In this document: positions 16,448-24,934 of the stretch, piece by piece
Numbering within the stretch: position 1 is the first letter of the stretch
How the letters are laid out: every line of letters starts with the position of its first letter
Assembly (NCBI GenBank): GCA_039029315.1
Contig: JBCCGK010000136.1
Span: forward strand, 1-27,107
Direction: 5' to 3'
From: JBCCCJ01 sp039029315
GTDB taxonomy: Bacteria; Bacteroidota; Bacteroidia; J057
DNA: 27,107 bases
The notes under the pieces: model-generated
The model's database searches: none
What the model was told of the DNA's origin: nothing
The model's input: the letters and a program-made list of their open reading frames with translations, nothing else
Program-made: the position numbers and the translations under genes

Positions 16448-17374
16448 TTACCGACCTTCCCTATATTCCAGCGGGGACAAGCCCGTTTTTCGCTTGAACA
16501 ATCGACTAAAATAATGTGGATAGTTGAATCCAAGGGTATAGGCAATTCCACTGATTGGTTCCTCGGTTCCTAAAAGCAAATTCTTGGCTTTGTCCACCAA
16601 AAAATCATTGATGTGATCTTTGGCAGTCCTGCCTGTCTCTTTTTTGAGCAAATCACTCAGATAACCGGGAGACAAAAAACATTGATCGGCCAAATATTGA
16701 ATAGAAGGAGGACCAGATTCTGACAACTTATCTGATTGATAATATGCTTTGAGCAAGGATTCTATTTTGGAAACAATGTCCTTGTTTTGAGCAGAACGGG
16801 TATTGAATTGGCGATCATAGTATCTCGTGCAGTAATTCAGGAGCAGCTCAATATTCGAGATGAGCACCTGTTGGCTGTGGTGGTCTATACGTTCAGATAT
16901 TTCCACCTGAATCATATCGATACATTTGCCGAGGGTATCCTGTTCCTGTTCAGACAAATGCAGGGCCTCATGCACATGATAGGAAAAAAAGGAGTATTGG
17001 TCGATCCGGGTCCCCAAGGGGCTGTTTCGGATCAAGTCTGGATGGAAATAGAGTAACCATCCATTGATTTCGTTCAAATCTTGTGCTTTGTTCAGTCTGA
17101 TCACCTGTCCAGGTGCAGTAAACATGAGCACTCCTTCATCAAAATCGTAGTGATTTCTGCCATAATCCAATGCGCAACTGGCATCTTTGAGTGCGATACA
17201 GTACAGATCAGAGGAAATGTTGACACCAACCCGATCCTCTCCATACGCAAGTTGGGAGGCGTCTATCACAGTGATCAATGGATGATTGGGCTTGCCAAAG
17301 CCCAGCCGACTATGAAGCTGGCTGATTGAGTGATGGTGGATCATCTTTTTTGCCATGTTAGGAGCGATTTGCAT
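16448..17374 (-). CDS. AraC/XylS-family transcriptional regulator
   Basis: The protein has 308 residues. The N-terminal about 190 residues form a cupin-like sensor region (YDFDEGVLMFTAPGQVIRL is the usual 'places effector pocket' strand pair). The C-terminal about 100 residues are the double HTH of the AraC family: SIQYLADQCFLSPGYLSDLLKK as the first HTH, and ISGIAYTLGFNYPHYFSRLFKRKTGLSPLEYR as the second, with the conserved G-F-x-x-x-x-Y-F-x-R-x-F-K-x-x-x-G-x-x-P-x-x-Y pattern. Met7 is an alternative start. The next gene in the same direction is the GH20 enzyme, so sensing of an amino sugar or other carbon source is plausible, but the ligand cannot be read from sequence. Confidence 0.92.
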   Translation of the reverse strand: MQIAPNMAKKMIHHHSISQLHSRLGFGKPNHPLITVIDASQLAYGEDRVGVNISSDLYCIALKDASCALDYGRNHYDFDEGVLMFTAPGQVIRLNKAQDLNEINGWLLYFHPDLIRNSPLGTRIDQYSFFSYHVHEALHLSEQEQDTLGKCIDMIQVEISERIDHHSQQVLISNIELLLNYCTRYYDRQFNTRSAQNKDIVSKIESLLKAYYQSDKLSESGPPSIQYLADQCFLSPGYLSDLLKKETGRTAKDHINDFLVDKAKNLLLGTEEPISGIAYTLGFNYPHYFSRLFKRKTGLSPLEYREGR

Positions 17375-17491
17375 ACAAAGCTCTCCCTAATCGTTGACTC
17401 AGGCTAACACAAATCCCGGAATGAATCACACATCTTCAGGAATTTGCATTCTTGCCCCCTGTTTCCGCCTGGATACCAGAAGACTTGTCTA

Positions 17492-20400
17492 TCAGCTAAT
17501 GCCTCCCACCTTCCGCTTTCGCCAATAAGCCAAGCCACTGATCGCAGCCACGACAACCACTGCCACATACACCCAACTGGGTATCGGAACTGGATCTCCC
17601 GCCGCATAGGAGTGTAAGCCAGAGAGGTAATAGTTTACCCCATAATAGGTCATGATGACTGATGCCATCCCAAATATGGTCGCCAGATTATAGGAAAAAA
17701 GGCCAAACAATTTGGGAATAATCCGCATATGAAGGATGAAGGCATAGACCAAAATGGTTACCAATGCCCAGGTTTCCTTCGCGTCCCACCCCCAATATCT
17801 CCCCCAGGACTCATTCGCCCAGACACCTCCTAAATAGGTTCCGACACTGATCATGAACAAACCTGCGATCAAGGTCAGTTCGCTGAGATAGGTCATCTCC
17901 TGAACGATCCGTTTGACCCGATCTCGATTGGACTCGCGCAGGAATGCAATCAGGATAAGATTGATCAATCCAATGATGGCTCCCAACATCAAAAAGCCAT
18001 AGCTCCCGGCTTCCAGCGATACGTGGATGGTCAACCAATAGGACCTTAGCACGGGCACCAATGGCGTTATCTGTGGGTCCAGAAAACTCAGGGTTGCCAC
18101 AAACAAAATCGTTCCGGCCAGAACCATGGTTGCTGCCAGTCCGCCAAATGACTTTCGAGTAAAGAGAACGCCTGCCAGGGTGGTCGTCCAGGCAATGTAG
18201 ATCATCGATTCATATCCATTACTCCAGGGAGCCCGACCGGATACATACCAGCGGAGTCCAAGCCCAAGCGTATGCAACGAGAATCCCACAGCAACCAATG
18301 AGAACAGGACCCAATAAGGTTTTGCCAAGCGTACATTGGGATAGAACACTGACCAAAACAAAAAGAAGAGAAAAGCCAGACCAAGCAGCATATACACACC
18401 CGTCAGACGCCCAAACACATTAGATTGGTTGAGCAAGATTTCTCCTTTGATTTTGGAAGAAGAGGGCATGATCGTTCCCCCATGTTTTTGTTGGAAATCT
18501 TCCAGCTCTTCGAGCAACGCATTTGCCTGACTATAGCCCTTGCCTCCAACGGCTTCGCGGAGTGCAGCACCATAGGCCTGGAAGAATTTCTCGGCGACCC
18601 CTTCATAATGACTATGGGCCTGATGATCATGAGAATGTCCATGCTGATGGGTCTGATTTGAGATCCAGGTGTTGTTAGGGTCATCGGGATTAGGAATGAC
18701 GGCCAACAAACTTCCTGAAAAGGCCATGCTCAAGATATTCAGACGTTCATCTACTTTGAGGAGTTCTTTTTCATACACGCCTCTATCGATCGGCTCCAGA
18801 CTATGAACCCTCCGCACATCATTCCGCAATTTGTACTCTCCTTTCTCTGTGAAAAAATCCGCAAAGGAAGCGTAAGATTCCGAAACCCCCAATTGCTGAG
18901 AGAGTTTGGGATGTTTTCCCAGTTTGATCAGGGGGACAGCTTGCCAGCCACGAGGATTTGCCAGCAGACTGAGAAGAATTTGATCTGCATTCAAGTCATA
19001 CATCCGTTCAGTTCGGGCGATCTTTCGCAAGACCTCTCGAGACAGTGTGTGTATGGGCTTCATTCTTCCTTTGAAATCCTGGACGACTACCTCACTGAAA
19101 GCCTGTGCATGTTCTGCCGATACAGCATGATCGCGATAGGCAGCGGAAGGATCTGTTTGGGCCACCAATGTTCCAGCTCCCACCCCTAGCAGCAGCAGGA
19201 TGAAGGTCGCGCTTTTGGCACGCAATTGATTGATGCGTTTTCTGACTTGATAGAAGCGGGTCTTTTTGCTAAAAAACGTCAGGATCATCCCGATTGTCAG
19301 CAAGGCATATCCCAGATAGGAGATCAATGAGCCCCAATAGTCATGATTGACACTGAGATAGGTTCCTTTTTCATCCCGGTCAAAAGAGGATTGAAAAAAA
19401 CGATATCCATCATAGTTGAGGATATTGTTCATATAAATTCTATAATCTGTTTTGAATCCATTTCGTGGGTCAATCAATTGGACTTCGCTGGCATAAGACG
19501 AGGCACTATTGGTACCGGGATACTTCTCCATGATGAAGTCATACAGTTTAATCGAAAAAGGCAAACGTACTTCCCTGGCTCCATAAGCAATCGAAAAACG
19601 CAAATCGTTGAAAGTGAGAACTTCCGGTCTTCCTGGCATGCCTTTGCTGCCATATACCATCGTTTCCTGTTGTTGGCCATTTAGACTTACCTCTATCACC
19701 AGGGCTGTTGTGCTCTCATTTTTGACTTTGGGATGTTCGGATTCGATGCGCAGCTTGCCATTGGGATGAAACTCCCCAAACACAAAATTATTGACCCCGT
19801 CAGAATAAAGCGATCTCAAGCGGAGGGGATGTGCCTGAAACGCAGCCAGCGTATCTCTTTCCTGGCTCGCCATTACCATTTGCGACAAGGGCCGATTGGC
19901 ACGGATCAGGAGAGAGTCATTTTGATACAGAAGATTGATGCCATCGGGATAGGGTTTGGGGGAGAAATTGTACACCACATTTCGAATTCGCTTGGTCTCG
20001 CCATACTCCAGAAAATATTCTTCTCTTCCATTGGCACCTGCGATGACCAGTTTCAAGATCGGTTTGCCCTCCATGCTACTAAAGAGGACGGCTGTTGGAT
20101 TGGGAATGAATTGTTTCACATTCACCTCGATCAACTCTTCTCCAATCAGATAGGACTCCTGGAAGTGATTGTTTCCCACACTTGCAAACAGGACTGGCTC
20201 AGTGAAATCATACTTCTGCTCGCCCTTTTGTGCCTGAAAGATGAGGTGGGTTTCACTGGAAAGGAAGCGATTGGATTGATCATTTTCCCGAATGTGCATC
20301 ATGCCTTCAAATCCCCAATAACGAGTGATCCCCGCTCCAATGAGAATAACAATGATTGCTGAATGAAACAGGAGGAGGGGCCATTTTTTTTGAGGGACCA

Positions 20401-20629
20401 TCCGAAATTTCACGATATTCACGATGATCGACACCCCGAATAGTCCAAGTAGTAATTCGAACCACCAGGCCTGAAAGATTACCTTTTGGGCAGCACTGGT
20501 TCCAAAATCATTTTCGATAAAGGTCGCAACCCCAATTGCCACTGCGAACAGGAGAATGTACACGCCTGATGCTTTTGTGTTGAACAGCGGCATGAGATAA
20601 TAGCGAATCGTGGGGAGTATATTATTCAT
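17492..20629 (-). CDS. ccsBA: Cytochrome c maturation protein, ResB-CcsA (CcsB-CcsA) single-chain fusion
   Basis: The protein has 1045 residues. The N-terminal ResB/CcsB part has TM helices at about 22-38, 57-74 and 84-101, the last with FHSAIIVILIGAG (His89, candidate heme ligand). A long periplasmic beta-rich domain and a further TM follow at about 435-455. The C-terminal CcsA part is polytopic. It contains YWLTIHVSLEAG (His near 867), the tryptophan-rich WWD heme-handling motif in WGRYWGWDAKETWALVT (about 940-957), and GLHSY (His near 1003). In System II these proteins carry heme across the inner membrane and attach it to apocytochrome c; fused forms are known from epsilonproteobacteria and Bacteroidota. 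Between the halves lies a large insert with a His-rich run HQHGHSHDHQAHSH (about residues 657-672). No cytochrome gene is adjacent. Confidence 0.9.
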   Translation of the reverse strand: MNNILPTIRYYLMPLFNTKASGVYILLFAVAIGVATFIENDFGTSAAQKVIFQAWWFELLLGLFGVSIIVNIVKFRMVPQKKWPLLLFHSAIIVILIGAGITRYWGFEGMMHIRENDQSNRFLSSETHLIFQAQKGEQKYDFTEPVLFASVGNNHFQESYLIGEELIEVNVKQFIPNPTAVLFSSMEGKPILKLVIAGANGREEYFLEYGETKRIRNVVYNFSPKPYPDGINLLYQNDSLLIRANRPLSQMVMASQERDTLAAFQAHPLRLRSLYSDGVNNFVFGEFHPNGKLRIESEHPKVKNESTTALVIEVSLNGQQQETMVYGSKGMPGRPEVLTFNDLRFSIAYGAREVRLPFSIKLYDFIMEKYPGTNSASSYASEVQLIDPRNGFKTDYRIYMNNILNYDGYRFFQSSFDRDEKGTYLSVNHDYWGSLISYLGYALLTIGMILTFFSKKTRFYQVRKRINQLRAKSATFILLLLGVGAGTLVAQTDPSAAYRDHAVSAEHAQAFSEVVVQDFKGRMKPIHTLSREVLRKIARTERMYDLNADQILLSLLANPRGWQAVPLIKLGKHPKLSQQLGVSESYASFADFFTEKGEYKLRNDVRRVHSLEPIDRGVYEKELLKVDERLNILSMAFSGSLLAVIPNPDDPNNTWISNQTHQHGHSHDHQAHSHYEGVAEKFFQAYGAALREAVGGKGYSQANALLEELEDFQQKHGGTIMPSSSKIKGEILLNQSNVFGRLTGVYMLLGLAFLFFLFWSVFYPNVRLAKPYWVLFSLVAVGFSLHTLGLGLRWYVSGRAPWSNGYESMIYIAWTTTLAGVLFTRKSFGGLAATMVLAGTILFVATLSFLDPQITPLVPVLRSYWLTIHVSLEAGSYGFLMLGAIIGLINLILIAFLRESNRDRVKRIVQEMTYLSELTLIAGLFMISVGTYLGGVWANESWGRYWGWDAKETWALVTILVYAFILHMRIIPKLFGLFSYNLATIFGMASVIMTYYGVNYYLSGLHSYAAGDPVPIPSWVYVAVVVVAAISGLAYWRKRKVGGIS

Positions 20630-20652
20630 ATAATCTTGGTATGAGCCTAATC

Positions 20653-20660
20653 CAAAGGTA
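20653..20660 (-). promoter_or_regulatory. Candidate Bacteroidota -7 box before ccsBA
   Basis: The minus strand reads TACCTTTG, a full match to TAnnTTTG, about 24 nt before the ATG. No clear TTTG is seen at the expected -33 distance, so this is a half-supported promoter. Confidence 0.4.
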
Positions 20661-20728
20661 GTGCAATTATTTGGTCTCTGACACCCTGACGCAGAAAAAG
20701 TACAGAAGGTGGGCTGAGAAAAGGGGAA

Positions 20729-21241
20729 TTATTGTTGCCCCATGATGATCTCGTAAAGCGCATGGGTGTGCCTGCGTTCAAAAATAAGATTTCTGATGGA
20801 CCAGGAAAGAATCAGGAGATAGGCGACACCAGCGAATATAGAGAGCCAGTGGAACTTCAGCCATGCCCAAACCATAAACAATAAGAGGGAGAGGAGAATC
20901 TCAAACAAAAACAGATGTTTGTCTTCTTTTCGACGCTTGATGATTATGACATTCCCTCTGCGCTTGTGAATACGTTCCTGTACTTTCGCGACCATCTGAT
21001 CCACGGAATAATATCGGTCCTGATCTGCTTGTGTGAAGCAGATTGCAAATTCCAGTTCCAGGCGAGAGAGGAAGCGATAATAGGCTTTTGATCCGCTGAA
21101 ACTTCCTTTGAGGCCATCTTTTCGATGTGGCGGATGCGTCAAATAATCCATAAAATGACTGTCCTCATAGAGAGTAGATGGGCGCTTTCGCATCTGTATG
21201 AAGATGTCAAGGATGATTTGTTTGATGTGTGGGTCAGTCAT
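20729..21241 (-). CDS. Two-TM membrane protein of unknown function
   Basis: I start at the ATG at 21239-21241 (170 residues), which lies 2 nt after the stop of the upstream AHSA1-like gene and is preceded by AAGG. The longer frame would overlap that gene by 52 nt. The soluble N-terminal about 105 residues are rich in charged and aromatic residues, ending in a basic KRRGNVIIIKRRKEDK stretch. Two hydrophobic helices follow at about 109-127 and 130-148, then a short basic tail. The pattern suggests a cytoplasmic domain anchored by a hairpin of helices. I recognise no family. The tight linkage suggests shared expression with the AHSA1 gene. Confidence 0.7.
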   Translation of the reverse strand: MTDPHIKQIILDIFIQMRKRPSTLYEDSHFMDYLTHPPHRKDGLKGSFSGSKAYYRFLSRLELEFAICFTQADQDRYYSVDQMVAKVQERIHKRRGNVIIIKRRKEDKHLFLFEILLSLLLFMVWAWLKFHWLSIFAGVAYLLILSWSIRNLIFERRHTHALYEIIMGQQ

Positions 21242-21243
21242 CC

Positions 21244-21636
21244 TTATTTCGACCCAAAATACCCTTTCATCGGTCCAAAATAATGATCCAGCCATCCCTG
21301 TTTGTATTGGGTTTGGCCTTCGGGAATGTTGGTATGTATCAGCCTCATTTGGCAGCCTCCAGTTGCCTCTGTTAGCAGAATGGTCAATTCAGAATCTTCA
21401 TCATCTTCTTGAAATTGTGTCGTTCGCCAACTTTGCACAATTTTTTCATCTGCGATCAGAGAAATGTTTCGTCCACTGATGTATTGATTCCAGGCAGTGA
21501 AGGTTTCCCCCTCTTTTGCACTACATCTGGCCTCTCCACCAGTCATCTTGCTATGGGCCTCGCTGTCTAGCCAGGCTTGATAGAGGACAGCAGCAGAAAC
21601 AGGGAAAAACTCAGTTAATTCAAAGGATTCTTTCAT
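21244..21636 (-). CDS. SRPBCC/AHSA1-domain (START-like fold) protein
   Basis: The ATG at 21634-21636 gives 130 residues starting MKESFELTEFFPVSAAVLYQAWLDSEAHSKMTGGEA, the normal opening of the AHSA1 (Activator of Hsp90 ATPase homologue 1-like) family: beta strand, V-x-x-x-L-Y-x-A-W helix, then the H-x-x-M-T-G motif. It continues with FTAWNQYISGRNISLI and KIVQSWRT, and ends in the long C-terminal helix GWLDHYFGPMKGYF. These small proteins form a helix-grip fold with a hydrophobic cavity; bacterial members have varied or unknown roles. A longer in-frame start (21675) adds 13 atypical residues. The gene is directly coupled to the two-TM protein gene. Confidence 0.85.
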   Translation of the reverse strand: MKESFELTEFFPVSAAVLYQAWLDSEAHSKMTGGEARCSAKEGETFTAWNQYISGRNISLIADEKIVQSWRTTQFQEDDEDSELTILLTEATGGCQMRLIHTNIPEGQTQYKQGWLDHYFGPMKGYFGSK

Positions 21637-21872
21637 GAGATAACATTGATTACCTTCCCACAAGTTATACATCAAGCACCAAAAAATCCATCATTGTGTC
21701 TTTCTGCATGTAAATCCATGAAGGAATCTGGGAACCGATTTGCAGGTGATCTTGTGGATATGTTAAGGTCCTTTTTTCCCTTCTTTGTTGCAGGCATCCT
21801 CCTTTTTCCTAGCCATACTCCAATCCTTGCACCCTACAGGTCAGCCGATAACACCCACCCAATTGTCTCTGC

Positions 21873-21952
21873 ACAAGCGAAAAAGGATACCGCAATCGCA
21901 GTATCCTTTTTCCCACACACACACTACTTTTTAAATCGCACTTATCTATGAA
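21873..21952. repeat. Terminator-bearing direct repeat, copy A
   Basis: This about 80-bp block matches the 3' end of the T9SS protein gene (copy B at 22049-22128) at most positions. It contains a perfect 11-bp stem (aaaaaggatac 21880-21890 and its inverse 21901-21911) around a 10-nt loop, then a CA-repeat and AAATCGcACTTATCT. The last part corresponds to the stop-codon region in copy B. The stem with flanking A and T runs is a good terminator on both strands. Confidence 0.65.
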
Positions 21953-22055
21953 GAAGTGGTTTTTCAGAGAATAAGTCTTGTTCTTACCCTTATCACGTAA
22001 CTTCTTTTCGAATGGTTGGGTGAGTGGAAAAAATTCTCTCAGTCGTCCGCAAGCG

Positions 22056-22087
22056 AAAAAGGACACTGCGAAAGCAGCATCCTTTTT
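22056..22087 (-). terminator. Terminator of the T9SS protein gene (copy B of the repeat)
   Basis: Stem AAAAAGGA...TCCTTTTT with an inner CTGC-gaaa-GCAG and a 2-bp mismatch lies about 30 nt after the stop at 22116. It is the degenerate sibling of copy A, 176 bp away. Confidence 0.65.
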
Positions 22088-22115
22088 CCCACACACACTA
22101 CATGTTAAATCGTAC

Positions 22116-24710
22116 TTATCTTCTTAGCGTTATTTTTTGGCTGATAGGGCCTTTATTGGTATTCAGGAGAACCAGGTAGTTTCCAGCTGTCTGATCTTGC
22201 AGAGACAACTCTATTCTGCCTGGATGAAGATCCGTTTTCCTCTGAATCAATTTTCCAGACAGATCATACACACTGACGTCCTCAACCGTGATGGTTTCAT
22301 ACGTAATCACGAGATCGCCAAAGCTTGGGTTGGGATAAACCTTGATGTACTGACTCAAATCCTCCTCCAGGGCAGTCGGACTCGCAATGGTGTTGAGAGC
22401 AGTATTTGTGATGATCGGCTCATTAAAGTCAAAGTAGATCGCAGCTCTGTTGGTGATTTCCGTCCCATATGGCAGCGTCCCATTGTGGCGCATCACAAAG
22501 CTGACATGCCCATGACTTTCTGGCTCATTGGTAGTAGAATCCACCAGGAAGATATTGTCAAAGGTAAACACCAGCGTATTTCCATCTTCGATTGTCAGTT
22601 CGTACGGATGACTGAAGGTTGAAGGCTTAAAGGTTGTGATGTCCAAATCTCCTTCGATTGTATCTCTGATCACTACAATAAATGCTGTATCATTTCCCGT
22701 GTTCTGGAAGCGGACGGTGTATCGCATATCCTGTTCATCCTGACCGATGAATCCTTCAGGACCTTCGCCTTGGGGGGTAACCTGTTTGTCGTTGGGGTCA
22801 AAGGAGTTGGTAACATTTCGATAACAGGTATCTACATTGTTGTAGGGAGTTACATCATTGGCAATCGGATCAACCTGGGCAACTGTGGTAATCAGGGTTC
22901 CTACCGGAACTGAGGTACCGATTCCTCCAGTAATGGTCAGCCAGAAGTGCTGTCCAGGTGCCAGGGTCGGAAGCACCCAAGAAGCCGTATTATTGGCGGG
23001 ATTGAAAGTCGTCGGATTGACAGAGAAATTGCTCACAGACACCAATGGGTCATAGGTGAAGGTAAGGATCCCATTGGCAGGGAGGACTCCTTCGTTCCAG
23101 ACATGAATGTAGTAGGTATGCAAGAATCCAGGACGAATGTTGCCTTTCCACAGATTCACCTTTAGATCCTGAAAGACAGAATCACTGTCTAAGGCAAAAT
23201 CAACATTGGCAATATCGGTCGTCTGATTCGTCAACAAATGAAGTCCATTGGTGGGGCAGATAGGCGTGAGGAAAGGGAAGAAGTTAGTATTATAACTAAC
23301 AGAATAGGTTCCAGGGAAGACTTCAAATTCATAGGTTCCATCCAGACCAGCAATGACTCCTTGTCCGTTGGAGAGGGAAACCCATCCGGGAACAGCAAAG
23401 TCAATGGTTGAATCATAGACACAGTCCATATTGCTGTCGTAGTACATACGCCCAGAAATATTGATGGTACAGGAATCCGCATATTCAACATAGAAGACCT
23501 CGTGATCTTCACATCCAGCATAATCTGCGACATATACAGAGTATCCACCAACTGCCAGACTTACATCCAGGGTATCTGTTGCACCACTTGTCCAGACGAT
23601 ATTATAGGGAGCTACTCCTCCATTGATCGCCAGGGTAGCTCCACCACCTGCACCATTACAATCTGCATCCGTGGTGCTCACTACCATCGCAAAGGGGGTC
23701 GCATCCAGCAAGAAGGAATCTGAAGCCGCACAGCCATTGTTGTCAGTTACCGTAACCCAATAGTTTCCTGAGCCCAGGCCACCAATCGAATCAGTTGTCG
23801 CACCTGTATTCCAGGCATAGGTAAAGGGCGCAACACCACTACTTGGCGTAATCACTATATAACCATCATCTACATTATCACAAGATGGATTTTGAACAGA
23901 ACTGCTTAAAGAGATCCCGAGATTTTGTATATCCACTGTATCCAGTTCGCTACACCCATTGACATCAGCAACCGCAACGACATAGGTTCCAGGACCGAGA
24001 TTGGAGATGGTCGGCGTTGTGGCACCATTGGACCATGTATAGGAATAAGGTGACTGGCCTCCTGTAACATTGGCTGTTGCACTTCCATCTGAGTTGCCAC
24101 AAGTGGCATCTACCACAGTTGTATTGATGATCATCCCTGGTGGAATGACAATTGTTGTCAGCATCGAATCACTACATCCTCCCGGATTTGTTACCTTCAC
24201 CTGCACCTGATACGTCCCTGGAAGGGTAAAATTGAAGGTTGCAGCAGAGTCCATAGAACTAAACGACTGGGGACCTGAAACATCCCATTCCCAGATCAGA
24301 GGAATACCGACTGTATCTACCGCTCCGGTAAAAGTGATGGGTCCAGGACCACAGGAGAGCTGCGTCGAAGGATTGATCGCCCATACCTGAGGACCAGTAA
24401 AGTTCAACCACATGGCAGTAGAGTCAGTGGATGACCCATTACTGACACTTAGGGTGACCCAAAACCATCCAGCTTGCTGATAGATATGTGTTGGGTTTTG
24501 CAAGGTACTGGATGCGCCGTCTCCAAAACTCCAGAACCAGGAGGTGGGAGCGGGTGTACCAGTAGATTGATCCGTAAAGGAAACCGTTACTGGAGTACAT
24601 CCATTGGTAATGCTGGCGACAAAATCCGCCTGCACAGTCAACTGACCCAGGGCATTACCGCCCCAAAGAAACAGCGCCGAAAGAAAAAGTGTAGATAGTG
24701 TTAATCGCAT
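22116..24710 (-). CDS. Large T9SS-exported surface protein with PKD and SprB-like repeats
   Basis: The protein has 864 residues. A signal peptide lies at 1-22 (LSTLFLSALFLWGGNALGQ). PKD domains are seen at about 28-104 (WFWSFGDGASSTLQNPTHIY is the classic core) and 110-190. Three SprB-like repeats follow at about 192-262, 266-336 and 340-408, each with C-x-x-x-x-G, a G-x-x-P-Y-x-Y-x-W-x-x-G-A-T-T core and GxYxVxVxDxxGC. An SdrD_B-like segment covers about 415-510 (GRMYYDSNMDCVYD). A DUF7619-like region covers about 645-780 (DPNDKQVTPQG, YTVRFQNTGNDTA, AAIYFDFNEPI). A type A sorting domain covers about 790-864 (IKVYPNPSFGDL, VYDLSGKLIQR, GNYLVLL, KITLRR end). T9SS exports such proteins and attaches them to the surface; SprB-type repeats occur in gliding adhesins. 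The monocistronic layout and own terminator fit a stand-alone adhesin. Confidence 0.92.
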   Translation of the reverse strand: MRLTLSTLFLSALFLWGGNALGQLTVQADFVASITNGCTPVTVSFTDQSTGTPAPTSWFWSFGDGASSTLQNPTHIYQQAGWFWVTLSVSNGSSTDSTAMWLNFTGPQVWAINPSTQLSCGPGPITFTGAVDTVGIPLIWEWDVSGPQSFSSMDSAATFNFTLPGTYQVQVKVTNPGGCSDSMLTTIVIPPGMIINTTVVDATCGNSDGSATANVTGGQSPYSYTWSNGATTPTISNLGPGTYVVAVADVNGCSELDTVDIQNLGISLSSSVQNPSCDNVDDGYIVITPSSGVAPFTYAWNTGATTDSIGGLGSGNYWVTVTDNNGCAASDSFLLDATPFAMVVSTTDADCNGAGGGATLAINGGVAPYNIVWTSGATDTLDVSLAVGGYSVYVADYAGCEDHEVFYVEYADSCTINISGRMYYDSNMDCVYDSTIDFAVPGWVSLSNGQGVIAGLDGTYEFEVFPGTYSVSYNTNFFPFLTPICPTNGLHLLTNQTTDIANVDFALDSDSVFQDLKVNLWKGNIRPGFLHTYYIHVWNEGVLPANGILTFTYDPLVSVSNFSVNPTTFNPANNTASWVLPTLAPGQHFWLTITGGIGTSVPVGTLITTVAQVDPIANDVTPYNNVDTCYRNVTNSFDPNDKQVTPQGEGPEGFIGQDEQDMRYTVRFQNTGNDTAFIVVIRDTIEGDLDITTFKPSTFSHPYELTIEDGNTLVFTFDNIFLVDSTTNEPESHGHVSFVMRHNGTLPYGTEITNRAAIYFDFNEPIITNTALNTIASPTALEEDLSQYIKVYPNPSFGDLVITYETITVEDVSVYDLSGKLIQRKTDLHPGRIELSLQDQTAGNYLVLLNTNKGPISQKITLRR

Positions 24711-24770
24711 AAGGCTGTAAGATTTGGTTGTTGAGGAAAGAAAGGGCCATCATTGTAGCGTGTTTCAACA

Positions 24771-24778
24771 CAAACCTA
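24771..24778 (-). promoter_or_regulatory. Candidate Bacteroidota -7 box before the T9SS protein gene
   Basis: The minus strand reads TAGGTTTG, a full match to TAnnTTTG, about 60 nt before the ATG. The region upstream is strongly AT-rich, but I cannot point to a -33 TTTG at the usual distance. Confidence 0.4.
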
Positions 24779-24934
24779 CAGCTTCCTGCTGATTAAGTGA
24801 AGCGTTTTTACTTACATATACAGCTAATTCTGAAAAAAATATTCAATAACATTTTTGCAAAAAACTTACAGTCAATTTTTTACAAATAAAAAAATCGTCA
24901 ATTTCTGAATATTTTTACCCAACCCAAATCACCC

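Noticed and set aside
19733..20362. 209-codon plus-strand ORF opposite ccsBA
   Set aside because: Antisense shadow of the periplasmic ResB region; no family features.
21809..22096. 95-codon minus-strand ORF after the T9SS gene
   Set aside because: It is built from the two terminator-bearing direct repeats and the sequence between them, has no recognisable domain, and crosses a strong terminator stem.
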